Shown: one piece after another, positions 1-11,440 of the stretch
Layout of the letters: each line of letters starts with the position of its first letter
Numbering within the stretch: position 1 is the stretch's first letter
Source of the DNA: Protopterus annectens
Taxonomy: Eukaryota > Chordata > Ceratodontiformes > Protopteridae
Direction: 5' to 3'
Assembly: GCF_019279795.1 (NCBI RefSeq)
Contig: NC_056737.1
Location: 1,196,433,741-1,196,497,740, forward strand
Length of the DNA: 64,000 bases
Notes under the pieces: generated by a model
Seen by the model: only the letters and a program-made list of their open reading frames with translations
What the model was told of the DNA's origin: nothing
Database searches by the model: none
Translations under genes and position numbers: made by a program

Positions 1-713
1 ACCTCCCCCCTGCAACCATTCCAATGTCCCATTGCTTGGTTATTTCACCCCATTTACCAGAAAACACTGTAATGTGCATACTGCTTTACTTCTGCGATGA
101 TTTGGATTTCATTTGAAAGTTTTAGTTTGCATTTTACAGCACAAACACTAATAGACATCTGCTAAACAAAGCAATGCAGTCTCACAATGAAAATAGACTT
201 AGCATTAAAATGTTTCTGCCCTTGAAACTCACATTCATTGAAACAGCATTGAAACCCACATTCAAAGAAAATACATTTTGCCAGTGGCAGATAAAGATTA
301 ATCTTGGGCTGTTTTCAAATCATAGCCCCCTTGCACAAGAAACATACATGTGCTCTTTGATACACTTTCCTGATTGTATTAAATGATATTCCTTGTACAA
401 TACAGTACAGTTGTTAGAGGGCATTTTAAATTTGTTTTGAACATTTTTCCAGTAAACAATGAAACAAAATGCATCCACCAATAATGACAAAATTGCCCAT
501 TTCAGAACATTTCTATCATAAAAGTCTACTCAAACTTCTACAGCCCACCAGTATCAGTAAATATGCACAATCTCTGAAGAAGTAAAAGTCATCTAAATAA
601 TTCCACATTAAAGAAATCAGTAACTAATGAAGAGGTTGCTGCTAACAAACAACTTTATATTTCATTGTTTCATCTACAAATAAAGTGTCTGTTGCCCTTG
701 AGGAATAAATAGC
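1..713. other. Unassigned A+T-rich DNA
   Basis: No gene, RNA or recognisable repeat family seen. The only open frame (about 70 codons, plus strand near 174-386) has no recognisable motif and is of chance length for this base composition. Confidence 0.5.
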
Positions 714-779
714 CTATGTTGCATTAAAAACATGATAAGCTAGTAATATTGCAACAGGGAATGGATGGCGAACTGATAA

Positions 780-945
780 CAGGTTTATAGTTACTAGGTG
801 TTTTTGCCAAAAAGGACTGCAGCATCCACCCCCTTTACAACACAATACAGTATCAGCAATGCATCTACCTACTGTGGGAGTAGAACCCACAGCCTTCTGC
901 ATCAAAAGCAAGTACACTCCCTGTTGTGCTATTAACAATGCAAGC
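780..945 (-). repeat. tRNA-derived SINE fragment
   Basis: Read on the minus strand, this begins with a tRNA-like head. It has an A-box-like TAGCACAACAGGG, an anticodon-arm-like stretch, and a B box GGTTCTACTCC that fits GGTTCNANNCC. These are internal pol III promoter boxes. The head runs into a non-tRNA body with no LINE tail that I recognise, so it is a SINE head rather than a working tRNA gene. Confidence 0.5.
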
Positions 946-1069
946 AGATTCACCATAAGCAGCACTAAACTTTTGTTCCCCTGCAGCTTTCAGCTCCTTG
1001 TAAAATCTATTCGACATTCAGCTGTATCTCTGAACTTTGCAGCACAATAAATCTGGAAAAAGTCTAAAT

Positions 1070-1540
1070 TTATTGGGGGGGCCCAAAAACCAGGGACACA
1101 TTTTAAACATTGCTTGTATAATGTTGGAAAGTTGCTAGAATAGAATGATGTGTTACCATCATACATTTCACTGCCAAGACTTGAATGCAGGACCCTGTGC
1201 AATATAGTCAGAGCAACATACCAATATGCCAAATAAGCTGTTTGCTGAAAGAGAGGAAGACTGAAACTTAAATGGCTGCCATTTAGTGAATTCAGTTCTC
1301 ACCATAGCTGTCAACCTCTTAGCACGAAACACCTGAACAAAGCTAATAATGTGGAATACAGCCCCCAGACATATTTATGAATTCAGTTCTCACCATAGCT
1401 CTCAACCTCGGCACAAAAAAAACCTGGACGAAGCCAATAATGGGAGAATACAGTCCTAAAAATAGGGACAAATTTCAAATATCCATCTTATAAACTTAGA
1501 AAATTGCGAGAATAAAAGGTTGTGTGTTACCATGTACTTT
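1070..1540 (-). repeat. Diverged SINE-like repeats, including a 91-bp direct duplication
   Basis: Two adjacent copies of about 91 bp start at 1288 and 1379, each opening with gaattcagttctcaccatag. The stretch at 1130-1180 is also similar to 1490-1535 (both contain tagaat/gagaat followed by tgtgttacca). At 1150-1225 the minus strand shows weak A-box- and B-box-like motifs (TGGCATATTGG; GCATTCAAGTC). It looks like copies of one short interspersed family. I cannot name it. Confidence 0.4.
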
Positions 1541-1582
1541 CTGAAGAATATGAAGTCTAAAAGTCAAATGCCTGTCATTTTT

Positions 1583-1788
1583 ATTTAACATTTGTTAACC
1601 AGGAAAGTCTGACTTGGAATAAAAGCCAATTTTCAACAGAGACCCAGGGAGAAACACTGCAGACACATGTCTTTGTAAGATGGGAGGACATGCAGACTCC
1701 ACACAGAAGGCACCGCAGCCAAGAATTAAACCAGAGAACCTGCAGCTGTCAGACAACAATGCTACCACTGAACTACTGACTGTGTAAG
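1583..1788 (-). mobile_element. V-SINE-like tRNA SINE with an L2-type LINE tail
   Basis: Minus strand, 5' to 3': a tRNA-like head (TTCAGTGGTAGCATTG, B-box-like GGTTCTCTGGTTTAATTC), a central domain containing CTTCTGTGTGGAGTCTGC followed by an AAAGACATG motif, and a tail (tgaaaattggct ... cctggttaacaaatgt) ending in AAATAA-type repeats. The tail matches the 3' ends of the L2-like LINEs at 4060-4140, 57200-57300 and (reverse) 46166-46260. The same central motif is in the SINE at 4951-5315. V-SINEs (for example DANA, HE1, Lun1) are known to join a tRNA head and conserved centre to a LINE2-type tail. Family name is inferred. Confidence 0.75.
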
Positions 1789-1995
1789 GAAACAAAAATA
1801 GAGAAACCGCAGATTTTATGAGGAATAGAACAGAACAAATATGAGGCAAAAATCTGCAATTTTTTTTACAAATGGTGGTGGGTAGGGAATTCAGGCTCCT
1901 GCCACCTGCACCCAAGGTACAGGGTTCAAGCCTGAGGTATTCTCTACCCACCACCATGTGTTCTCTCTAGCCACCAGTATATAGCAACTGGGGCA

Positions 1996-1998
<3 letters not shown>

Positions 1999-2067
<69 letters not shown>
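1999..2067. repeat. (CA)n microsatellite
   Basis: Uninterrupted CA dinucleotide run of about 69 bp. The His/Thr- or Cys/Val-repeat frames that cross it are not genes. Confidence 0.98.
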
Positions 2068-2069
<2 letters not shown>

Positions 2070-2079
2070 AATTCAGTCC

Positions 2080-3080
2080 CATTCAAAGCTAACGGCTAAA
2101 GACAGTACCTGAATTCAGTGATTCAGTCCCATTCAGTGTTCCAGTATCCTCAGTCCCATCCCACACAAACTAACAGCTGGTTTAAGGCTGAACTGTCCTC
2201 CCAGCTAGTTTCTCCACGAGAGTAGGCTCCAGTCTGCAGACAATGCAGTCTGGAGTGCTTCTGTTCTATGAGTTCATCACCACACAGACTTCTGGGCATC
2301 TGCAGGGCAGAGATGCCTTTCCATCTATCCGGACTGATGACACAGCAGTCTGGAGTTCTGTGAGTTCCAGAAACTCCAAGCACGTATGTGCAGAGTTTTG
2401 GATTTTGTTTTGTTTTTTCTTCTTTCTTCAGGTGGGGGGGCTATAGCACGAGCTGCCCCTGCCTCTGACCCATCACGTGGCCTCATTTAAAGCCTTTCTG
2501 TGTGATCCCCATCTCAAACAGACCAGACTATCTTCTACCACCCCCCCCACTAGAAAAGCAGTTCCAGTGTAAACAAGGCTTATGCAATATGATGATTTAA
2601 AAACACAGTAAAGCAATCCTTCATACTGACTTCATCCTTGGGAAACAATGTTCTTAATTTAAACAAAATTCATTTCTTATTAATTTGAATTTCAACTTCA
2701 TAATCATTGTTTGATAAAAGCACATTTTCACATTCTAGCACTACCTTGGTCATGCTTGGTTTAATTCCAACTTCAGCTCTCATTTCTCCATTACTTGCTT
2801 TACCCTTTTTGTTTCATCTTTTTATTTTCATTTCTTAAAATCATATACTGCCACAGCTTCTTGTTTTATTTATCTTATAACACACTTTTATGACATAGGT
2901 GCTTAGTCTAATCTCTCACTTAGATTATTAAACATCATCCTATCTGAAAAGTATAAAACACAATTTTCACTATGTGAAATGAACACTAGTTAAAAAAATA
3001 TTGCTGCTGATACAAACATTTAGTAAACAGCAGTTTTCCTTACAAATTATATAATTTTTATTTTACTGACTATATAAAGA
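2080..3080. other. Unassigned DNA
   Basis: Contains a local duplication: cagtctggagt occurs near 2250 and 2350. There is also a T-rich run near 2405-2430. No supported gene or known repeat was recognised. Confidence 0.4.
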
Positions 3081-3083
3081 CCA

Positions 3084-3215
3084 TGCATTATAGGTAAGTA
3101 CTAGGTTAGCTGCTCTTGGAGGCCATTTTAAAACCTTGAAACTGTTGCTTTCAAAGGGGAGAATCAAACCATGAACTTTGTGTTTTTGAAGTTAATACCC
3201 TCAGCATCATGCCAA
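3084..3215 (-). repeat. tRNA-derived SINE with a CR1-type tail
   Basis: On the minus strand a tRNA-like head with B-box-like GGTTTGATTCTCCCC is followed by a tail resembling 'ttttaaaatggc ... gagcagctaacctagtactta'. The same tail is on the clearer SINE at 50640-50772 and resembles the 3' end of the CR1-like LINE at 44140-44185. It is probably a diverged member of that SINE family. Confidence 0.5.
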
Positions 3216-3259
3216 CCCAAATCTTCTATGCCACAGTTTATTTTAAGAAATGTTTCAAA

Positions 3260-4142
3260 CTATATCTGCCTTGCTGTGTGTTCACTCCTCCTCCTCCCCT
3301 CCCTCTTATATGACTCCCCAGCTCTTGCCAATACCCAGGCCTCCACTCTCAAACTGCAACAGACTTACCATAAAATAGCCAGATTCATTACTAACTCCCC
3401 ATACAACTCACACCACTACATTTCTTTAAACTCTCTTCAATGGCTTGAACTTCCCCAGTTTCTGCTATCTTATCAATTTCATATGCTACACTCTATTCTT
3501 TATAAACCCTCCTTCTGTCCATCTCTGTCTTCCTTAGTCTCCATCTACATCCCATCCCAGACCCTCCGTACTTCTAATCAACAATTACTTGATATCTACC
3601 ACCCAAAAAGGTCAGTAGGCAAACTACTCTACAAACACTCCCTTGCCCATGCTTGGAACAAACTTCCCCTTGACTTACGTTCAATCTCCCACACCTCACA
3701 CTTTAAAAATGAACTAAAAGCTTATTTTCTCAATTCCAGAACCTGCCCTTGCCATGACCCTACCTAGTCTTCCTTCCCTTTATGTACCCTCAAAAGGACC
3801 ATACTTAGTACCTCATTACATCCCTCTCTCTTCAATGTATCTACTATGCATTTGCACAATTTTATACAAACAAAAAATGTTCATTGTTGACCTATTGAAC
3901 TATATCAATGTAAAATTGTTACTTAGCTTTTTTTTAATGCAACTTTAACTTTATGCATGTATCCCAACATATGTGAATTGTTTTGCCATAACTGCTATTA
4001 TATCAATATTGTTTAAAATTGTACTTGTTTTAAAATATATTACTGGAGCTTTTCTCCTTGGGTCTCCACTGAAAATGGGCCACAAGCCCAGTTGGACAAA
4101 CCCAGTTAACAAATGTCAATAAATAAATAAATAAAATAAATA
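3260..4142 (+). pseudogene. L2-like LINE, C-terminal ORF2 and 3' tail (5'-truncated)
   Basis: The open stretch at 3275-3767 aligns by eye with the C-terminal part of the L2-like proteins at 46496-46930 and 56340-56788. Shared landmarks are SLQWLELPQ versus LGWLELPHL, a W-x-x-LP motif near the end (AWNKLPLDLR) and a short FKNELKAYF-like tail. No reverse-transcriptase core remains, so the copy is 5'-truncated. The 3' UTR ends with gaaaatgggccacaagccc..gttaacaaatgt and an AAATA-type tail to about 4142, the same end as the copy at 57300. The reading frame is intact from near the truncation point to a stop at 3768, suggesting modest age. Confidence 0.8.
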
Positions 4143-4194
4143 ATTTACACGCATTCATTTGTTTATTACACATTCATTTTTTTTCAAGCTTAAC

Positions 4195-4290
4195 TTCTTT
4201 TTATTGTTCCAGTTTACTCTCTAATAATGGGCACTTGCCCAGTAGGGTCAACCCAACCAACAAAATATAAAGAAATAAAGAAAGAAATAC
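4195..4290 (+). repeat. Short L2-like LINE 3'-tail fragment
   Basis: Contains 'aatgggcacttgcccagtagg' followed by an AAAGAAATA-type tail. This is a diverged version of the L2-like 3' terminus at 4060-4142. It is probably an extremely truncated LINE or a SINE tail. Confidence 0.5.
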
Positions 4291-4682
4291 ATCAAATATT
4301 CCTATATTCTTCATTCTGCCATTGTGTAATCTATTTCATTATTTGGAATTCCAGATCATATCACATTTAAAACCATGCCAAAAATCAATATTGTGCAAAC
4401 GAGTGGCAATTAGAGATCCTGCACATTTTATTGATATAGTTTAATTACTGTTCACTCTATCTACATAGTAGAATTGAAACTGAATAGAATTGTTCTGGCT
4501 TCCTTGTTAATAAAAATGCAATTGTTTAGTGTTCTAGACCTGGAATTTCAATGCAAACTGTTAACACTATGAGGGACCACCTGGATTCAGTACATCACTC
4601 AGAAACATATTATTCACTTTTATTTTTGGGAAGTCCTGCTTTTCAGTTTTCCATTGGAAAACAGAATTGTGCAGGTTTTTTG

Positions 4683-4684
<2 letters not shown>

Positions 4685-4750
<66 letters not shown>

Positions 4751-4762
4751 GTTTGTGTGTGC

Positions 4763-4834
<72 letters not shown>
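4685..4834. repeat. (TG)n microsatellite, interrupted
   Basis: About 150 bp of TG repeats with one interruption near 4750-4770 (gtttgtgtgtgcgtatg), followed by an A+T-rich alternating tract. Open frames across it on both strands are repeat artefacts. Confidence 0.97.
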
Positions 4835-4836
<2 letters not shown>

Positions 4837-4950
4837 ATGCATATAAATATATATATATCTAAATATATACCGTTATAGCTATATAGATAAATTGATATAT
4901 TTGCACTGATTTTAGTCTAAACAGTTTGTGGTTTATATCTGTTTAGTCGA

Positions 4951-5315
4951 TAAGAGTGGCACAGTGGCAGAGTGGATAGTGTTCTCACCTCACAGCAAGA
5001 GGTTCTCCTGTTCAATTCTCAGCTGGTCTGCCTTCTGTGTGGAGTTTGCATGTCCTCCCTGTGTTCATGTTGGTTTTCTTGGGGTGCTCCGGTTTCCTCC
5101 CAAATTCCAAAGACATGCAGTAGGTGGACTGGATACTCTAAACTGGCCATAAGTGTGAGTGTGCATGTGAGTGTGTGGTGTGGATCAAATAGCATAGCAG
5201 AACTAGCCACCCAGTGGTGTAAGCCTTGTTTCTAGATGATTTTCACTGTTGAAGTGGCACTGTGACTCCATTTGCAAAAATGAGAAAAAGGGGTTGCAGA
5301 TGGATGGTTGGATGG
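4951..5315 (+). mobile_element. tRNA-derived SINE (V-SINE-like) with 14-bp target-site duplication
   Basis: The flanking direct repeat atctgtttagtcga lies at 4937-4950 and 5316-5329, a clean target-site duplication. Inside are an A-box-like tggcagagtgg, a B-box-like gttcaattctc, and a central domain including ttctgtgtggagtttgcatg and ccaaagacatgcag. That domain is widespread in fish and lungfish SINEs. The 3' end is a short GGAT/GGTT tract instead of the L2-type tail seen at 1583, so the two SINEs share a centre but may use different LINE partners. Intact structure and duplication suggest a recent insertion. Confidence 0.8.
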
Positions 5316-5329
5316 ATCTGTTTAGTCGA

Positions 5330-6755
5330 CCACATTTGGTTAACTAAACAGATAGTTGAGATGTGTGCGAGATCACATAATTCTCAGTGTTGGGGAATAT
5401 ACCATTTCCCTAGTTTAGTGCAATGTCAGCGTTAGTATATAAAATTAGAAAGGGGTATGGTGGCACAGCTTCCCCCCGTATGGGGTGGCCAGGGTGGCTT
5501 GCCCCAGCAAAAAAATTATATTTTTGTTGCTTTCTTTGTTTTGATACATTGCATGCTCTGAGTTTGTTTCTCCAAGCATGTACAGTAGCTGATCACATTT
5601 TTAACTTTATTCAGTTGACGTTTTCATCATCACCCCTTTGTTGTTTAGACTAAGTTAAGTTTTCCCAGAACAAACAATAAAATGTTCAACCAAAAAAGAT
5701 TGAACTATTGATCTACAAAGACTGAATAACAAAACAATGGAAAAAGAAGCAAATATTTAGTGTAGGATAGAAGTCCTCCTGTGCCCCCCATTATATATAC
5801 CAACTCCAAGATACCCCCCATTATATATACCAACTCCAAGATCACACAATAGGGAAAGGGAAACTCCCATTCCCTGTTGTCCCGGGATCTCACACACGCA
5901 GAAGCTGGCATTAAGTGAATTTAGTCTTTAAACCACAAAAGCAATGTAAAAGCTAAGTCCTGTATTTAGTACCACGTCACTAAGCTCCTCTAACCCGGCA
6001 TATGATATGACCATAAGTCCTGCAATGCTGCACACCTGTTTAAAAAGTAAACCCCCTTTCTGTATGGCTACGCTCCTAATCTCAGGTACCTGGTCCACGT
6101 TTGACTTGTTGTGCGCCCAACCTTTGCACTTCTTGGAGTCCTCGAGGGCTAAGTTCATTGTCTTGTGCTTATAGTCTGTACTAAAAAATGTTCAATTGGT
6201 GAGTTGTCAACTAACACTTATGTCTTCAAATATTCTAAACAACCACTAGCATTTTTGATATTTTAGTGATGACTTATTAAAATATATATCAGAGTGTCTG
6301 ACAGTTTAGTGCAGGGGGTTAAGTCTATACTTTACTAACAAGTTCAAAAAGTGGTCCAGCCTTTGTTTCCCTCAGTTTGTCTTATCTAAAGTTTGAAAAA
6401 TGATCTTGGGTCATCCCTAAAGAGAAGAAATTGCGATGGTATTAATGCAGAACACTGGACCCTCATGGTTTTTTCCTGTTCCTGTCAAAATGAAGCAACC
6501 ATATTGCAACATGACAGGTGCCACATGATTTTGACAGGTGTAAGATATTGATCATAGTTTCTAGTTAGCTACACAGACAACTTGATGTATTTTAGGTGCT
6601 AGTAATGTCTGCTTTTTGACTAACTTCTTTGCAATGGAGAAGGTATGGTACCTCCCAGAACCTCCCCCACTTTACATTTTTAGAGAAAAAAAGTAAGCCA
6701 GATAGATGCAGGAAGGGTGATTAATGGAGGAAAAGGACACTTACAAATGGAATGT
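5330..6755. other. Unassigned DNA with one short tandem duplication
   Basis: A unit of about 30 bp (ccattatatataccaactcc) occurs twice in tandem at 5790-5842. No gene or known element is supported. Minus-strand frames at 5705-5911 and 5928-6158 carry no recognisable motif. Confidence 0.45.
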
Positions 6756-6759
6756 AGGT

Positions 6760-6760
<1 letters not shown>

Positions 6761-6825
<65 letters not shown>

Positions 6826-6919
6826 GATCTATCGATCTATCTATCTCTCTACCTATTTGTCTGTCTGTCTATCTGTCTATCTATATATTTATCCATGTCT
6901 CTATCTCTCTACCTATTTG

Positions 6920-6978
<59 letters not shown>

Positions 6979-7104
6979 CTCTACCTATTTGTCTGTCTGT
7001 CTATCTATATATTTATCCATGTCTCTATCTCTCTACCTATTTGTCTATCTGTCTATCTACCTGTCTGTCTCTGTCTCTCTCTCTCTCTCTATCTATCTAT
7101 CTAC

Positions 7105-7154
<50 letters not shown>

Positions 7155-7182
7155 CTCTACCTATTTGTCTATCTATTTATCT
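6761..7182. repeat. (ATCT)n tetranucleotide microsatellite, compound
   Basis: Long ATCT runs punctuated by repeated ctctctacctatttgtctgtctgt and tatatatttatccatg variants, so the compound block itself has been duplicated about three times. It adjoins the A-rich end of the L1 fragment on the minus strand, a common setting for microsatellite birth. Tyr/Leu/Ser/Ile repeat frames are artefacts. Confidence 0.97.
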
Positions 7183-7860
7183 TTTTTTTTCAATAATCAT
7201 TTTTATTGTTTTGCCAAACCATTATACATTTCACACACTATTTACATTATGTACAATATTGCTTCCAATGTTTTAGTTCCATTTTGAATTTCCCTATAAT
7301 ACATTAAGAATAAATATCATTTTAACCAAGTACAGGAAATTAAAATCACAAAAAATTAAACATAAAAGCATCTACAATGGACAATTATAAACCAACTCAA
7401 GCCAATAATTTGTATTATTTCTACCTTTTCTATCTAATCCAAGAATGTGTTGGTACACATACAGAATGTCCTGACGGAAAGTGGATAGGAACCGCTATGC
7501 CAAAATAATATTAAAGATTTGTTCCCAAATTTTTATGCCGTTTATACTTTTCTTATTATTTCTAATTAACAATTTGTGCGCTAATATATGCTTAATCGCT
7601 AACAGCCTGAAATTTTGCCACGACACCCTGTGCGTTCAACCAATTTGTGGCTATATATAATTTCATTAGTAAACTAATATTCACAATTACAATCTTTTTT
7701 GTTTTGTCCAAATTCTCCGGTGGAATATGTAAAATCAGAAATTCCCAGGAGAGTGTTGAGTTTTGGTAACCCATTTTTTGTAGTTGTAACTTTAAAGAAT
7801 TCCATAATTTATAAATGCACTTGCAACTCCAGAACATGTGTAACAGGTCTGCTGTCTGCT
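7183..7860 (-). pseudogene. L1-like LINE 3' end (ORF2 C-terminus and 3' UTR)
   Basis: On the minus strand, 7837-7592 encodes a segment starting MFWSCKCIYKLWNSL and continuing with a KLYIATNWL motif. These are landmarks of the L1 ORF2 C-terminus (HMFWxC...FW; K-x-x-IAxxW). It is followed by about 400 bp of A+T-rich 3' UTR and a terminal poly(A) (poly(T) on the plus strand, about 7183-7191). No reverse-transcriptase core is present upstream, so it is a heavily 5'-truncated copy. The family call rests on the C-terminal motif only. Confidence 0.65.
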
Positions 7861-8199
7861 ATCTATTTATCTGCTTACCTCATTTCATATCCGTCTTGAT
7901 GTCTACTTATTACTTATATACAAGTCAATCTCATGCATGGAAATGTTCTAAATATTGATCACTTAGTCAACCCTGCCTGTCCATGTGCCAGTTTGTGGAA
8001 CTGTTTATCTCTCCAGCTATCTTGTAATAGTAGGCTTCAAATAACTATAACAAAAAGTTACAAAAGGCTTTTACAAGTAATAGTAAACTTAGTTTGCTTG
8101 TGTAACTGCACATTAAGTTGGAGGAAACACACTGTAATTTTGGAGCTAGGTCTGCTGTTCTACATTATTGCATTTGTGCCTCATGAAGTTAAATAATTA

Positions 8200-9180
8200 A
8201 TAGGTTCAGGTTCATAAGTGTTTACTTGGCTAACGACCACACAGGCCTTATTAAGCTTAGCCCAAATCCCTGACAAGTTCTGATACCCTTGATAAGTGTA
8301 AGCAGGGGCTTGGGAGATGAAATATAACCTACGGCCTGGGAGATGAACCATTTACAGGTTGCCTGTGTCGATTAGACACACAGGCATCACAGCAGGGATG
8401 AATTTCCTGTTCCCCATCCAGTTGTCCAGGTTGCATTTGAATTGAGTTAGGGAGGAGCTCTGCTTCACATGGATGGGGAGCCTGTTCCATAGATGGGGTA
8501 GTCACTAGGATACATACCTGTCTCTCCAGCAGCTCCTATTTATATCACGGGCAAGGTTTAAGTCTTTGGAATGAGTAATTCTGGTGCTGTTTGTTTTGCG
8601 GATATGCAGAAGGTCCATCAGAGTAAGGTCTGACAATGCCTTGCATGTCAGGCATAGATCTCCCCTCAAAAGCCTGTAGGAGACAGAATACAGGGATAGA
8701 GCCTTGAGACAGTCTGCACAGGACATTTTATTTAAGCCCTGTATTCTTTTAGTGAGAAAACTCTTTGGATGTTCCAATTGTTGGATCTGCCTGGTTCAGT
8801 ACATAGCAAAGGGGGTATTGTACTCAATGATAGGTCTGATGAATGCCGAATACAGTGAAACAAAGATTTCCTTGGATTTAGATGACATACCTTTGTTTAT
8901 AAGTTGCACAACATAAAATGATTTCCTCACTACTGTAGATATATGATAGTCAAAGGCTAGATTACTAAGTATGTCTGTCCCTAAGTCCCTAACTACTGGG
9001 TCAACTCTAAGGGGTGTGTTGTCAATATGATAGCTACCAGGGGTGGATGACTTCCGGAAGGACACTATTATGCATTTCTTGGCATTTAGTTTTATTCCAT
9101 GGCTCTGACACCAGTTGTTTGTCTATGTCAGCCCCTCCTGAAGAACATTTATGTCAGTGCAATTCACAAAAAAAAATAAT
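8200..9180 (-). pseudogene. CR1-like LINE fragment (RT C-terminal half and 3' UTR)
   Basis: The minus strand encodes, in two frames, the post-RT part of a CR1-like ORF2. 9065-8796 carries VRDLG..ILSNLAFDYHIST and a KEIFVSLYSAFIRPIIEY-type segment. 8777-8505 carries KRIQGLNKMSC, YRLLRGDL and HSKDLNLARDIN. The same landmarks recur at 14526-15083, 11440-12060 and 43500-43920, so one family has several copies in this window. A frame change separates the two blocks. The 3' UTR reaches about 8200 with a CR1-family end (aagtgtttacttggctaacg on plus). The 5' truncation point is about 35 bp from the candidate exon. Confidence 0.8.
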
Positions 9181-9215
9181 AAACCAAAGCTTTTAGCATC
9201 TTATTGAAAACTTAC

Positions 9216-9338
9216 GTGTACACAGAAGCAGATCCATATCCCACTTTTTTCTTCAAACTATACTGCAATGTTTTAGGTAATTTGAAGGCAGGGGTGAAGT
9301 TTGCAGGTTTTGGAACTCCTTCCACATAGTTCCCATAA
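9216..9338 (-). CDS. Candidate internal exon of an unidentified host gene
   Basis: On the minus strand a 123-bp segment is preceded by a pyrimidine-rich acceptor (tttgtacttcttgcag, AG at 9340-9339) and followed by a consensus donor GTAAGT (9215-9210). It is open in one frame: one base completing a codon, 40 codons, then two bases of the next, so its length is a multiple of three and skipping it would keep frame. The peptide begins YGNYVEGVPKPANFTPAF and ends with a KKKVGYGSASVY-like segment. It is rich in Lys, Pro, Tyr and Gly, with no transposon motif. I do not recognise the protein. No partner exon was found within the window, so introns would be many kilobases long. The call rests on splice signals and reading frame alone. 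Confidence 0.5.
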
Positions 9339-9339
9339 C

Positions 9340-9650
9340 TGCAAGAAGTACAAAATATATAATTTATTGACACATATTATGAGATAAACCTTGAGGTCAA
9401 CAAGTTTAAAAAGTTCAGACTTTAACAATTGTCAGAATTGTACAATAAACTCATACCGAAGGTTATTGTGATAGTGAAGACGTAGTTATGAAAATAAGGT
9501 GTAATTTTGCAATTCTGGTAAAACAAATGTATCATTAAAGATAGAAACTTAGGATTAGATTCAGAGATGTGAACTATACAGAGAGGTCCAACACACACTG
9601 AAGTACAGGAAAAGAACAAGTCCTGATCCAGAAACAACTGCACAACATGG
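9340..9650. other. Unassigned DNA (would be intron if the exon call is right)
   Basis: A+T-rich, no recognised repeat. It ends where the 148-bp satellite begins. Confidence 0.4.
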
Positions 9651-9654
9651 CTGC

Positions 9655-10640
9655 TGGTGTGCAGTACATAGATAAATATAGTAAACAGCCTGAATATGAG
9701 TGCTAAAAATGCATTATATAATAGTTACAGAGGTATATAACATACTGAAAACCAAGCAGGTTACTGGTGTGCAGTACATAGATAAATATAGTAAACAGTA
9801 TGAATATAAGTGCTAACATAGATAAATACAGTAAACAGTATGAATATAAGTGCTAATGCATTATATCATAGTTACAGAGGTATATAACATACTGAAAACC
9901 AAGCAGGTTACTGGTGTGCAGTACATAGATAAATATAGTAAAAAGCCTGAATATGAGTGCTAAGGGATTTCAGAGACAGCGAAATGCATTATATAATAGT
10001 TACAGGGGTATATAACATAAATTCATTATATCATAGTTACAGAGGTATATAACATACTGAAAACCAAGCAGGTTACTGGTGTGCAGTACATAGATAAATA
10101 TAGTAAACAGCAGGAATATGAGTGCTAATGGATTTCAGAGACAGCCATACTAAGGGTACCTAGAGAAATGCATTATATCATAGTTACAGAGGTATATAAC
10201 ATACTGAAAACCAAGCAGGTTACTGGTGTGCAGTACATAGATAAATACAGTAAACACCCTGAATATGAGTGCTAAGGGATTTCAGAGACAGCCATACTAA
10301 GGGTACCTAGAGAAATGCATTATATCATAGTTACAGAGGTATAGCACATACTGAAAACCAAGTAGGTTACTGGTCCGCAGTACATAGATAAATATAGTAA
10401 ACAGCAGGAATATGAGTGCTAACGGATTTCAGACACAGCCATACTAAGGGTACCTAGAGAAATGCATTATATTATAGTTACAGAGGTATATAACATACTG
10501 AAAACCAAGCAGGTTACTGGTAAGATGTACATAGATAAATACAGTAAACAGCCTGAATATGAGTGCTATGGGATTTCAGAGACAGCCATACCAAGGGTAC
10601 CTAGAGAAATGCATTATATCATAGTTACAGAGGTATACCT
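9655..10640. repeat. 148-bp satellite array, about 7 units
   Basis: A repeated core (gcagtacatagataaata ... aaaccaagcaggttactgg) recurs with starts near 9768, 9914, 10080, 10228, 10376 and 10523. The typical spacing is 148 bp. Some units lack the ggatttcagagacagccata block and are shorter, so the array mixes full and deleted units. The distal copies are the most regular. Confidence 0.92.
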
Positions 10641-11440
10641 GCAGCAAGGACAGGTCGCTATGCAGGGCCTCAACCAGTCCTCCAACACATGGACACACTT
10701 GAAGTTATGTCAGTGTTTCTCTGTTTTTGTCATTAACCATGTATAAAACTTCTACTTATATTATAGCACAGCCCAACCTGTCTCAGGCTCTGCTTAAGTA
10801 GTAAAGGCAATGTAGTATGGTGTGATAATTTAACATGGAGAATACACTAGTCATCGTGGGGCTGGGTCGGGTAGGGATATCTATGGTGTGGTTACTGAGC
10901 ATGGAAAGTACACTAGTCATCGTGGGCCTGTGTCGAGTAGGGGATGTTTTAGCATAAGATATGTCAGGTGAAAGAAATACAGATCAGACAGGAAAACCAG
11001 AGAGGGAGGTTATAAATGACAACTAGGGAAAAGGGCCCTCTTGAGATATATCATAGCCACTATATCAGAAGGAGATCAGAGTTCCTGATCTTTGGGCCAG
11101 TACTAGTCTCTATAAAGGTTTCTCATGAAGAGAGCTACAGATGAAAGATGAAGGCAGTCTGTAAGATGTTTCTGAAATCTGGAAAAGGACCAGGAGCTGT
11201 TGTTACGTAAAGAGAACCCTCTTGGATATAACAGAAAGTTAACTGACACTTGTAAATACTAGCTGTTTATTAGCTAGTTTGAGGAAAACACTGGGCATTC
11301 TGGGATACTGAAATTATTTAACAGAACTTTGGAAAAGAAATTAGCAATGCCATAAAGGGATTATAGGAAATACAAGGTGTCTGCATCACAAAACCATTTA
11401 ATCTTTGTCCATAGAATTCCTCTTACTGTATTCTCCTTTT
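10641..11440. other. Unassigned DNA with a 66-bp-spaced duplication
   Basis: The motif acactagtcatcgtgggg/c recurs near 10848 and 10910 with similar flanks (gggtcgggtaggg versus gtgtcgagtaggg), an old tandem duplication. No gene seen. Confidence 0.45.

Noticed and set aside
4551-4878. Cys/Val- and His/Thr-repeat frames on both strands
   Set aside because: Translation of the (TG)n microsatellite, not proteins. The same holds for the (CA)n tracts at 1999 and 58313.
5928-6158. 76-codon minus-strand frame as a possible exon
   Set aside because: No acceptor and donor pair framing it and no recognisable protein similarity.
6717-7287. Long Tyr/Leu/Ser/Ile-repeat reading frames
   Set aside because: They are the translation of the (ATCT)n microsatellite; any frame of a stop-free tetranucleotide stays open.
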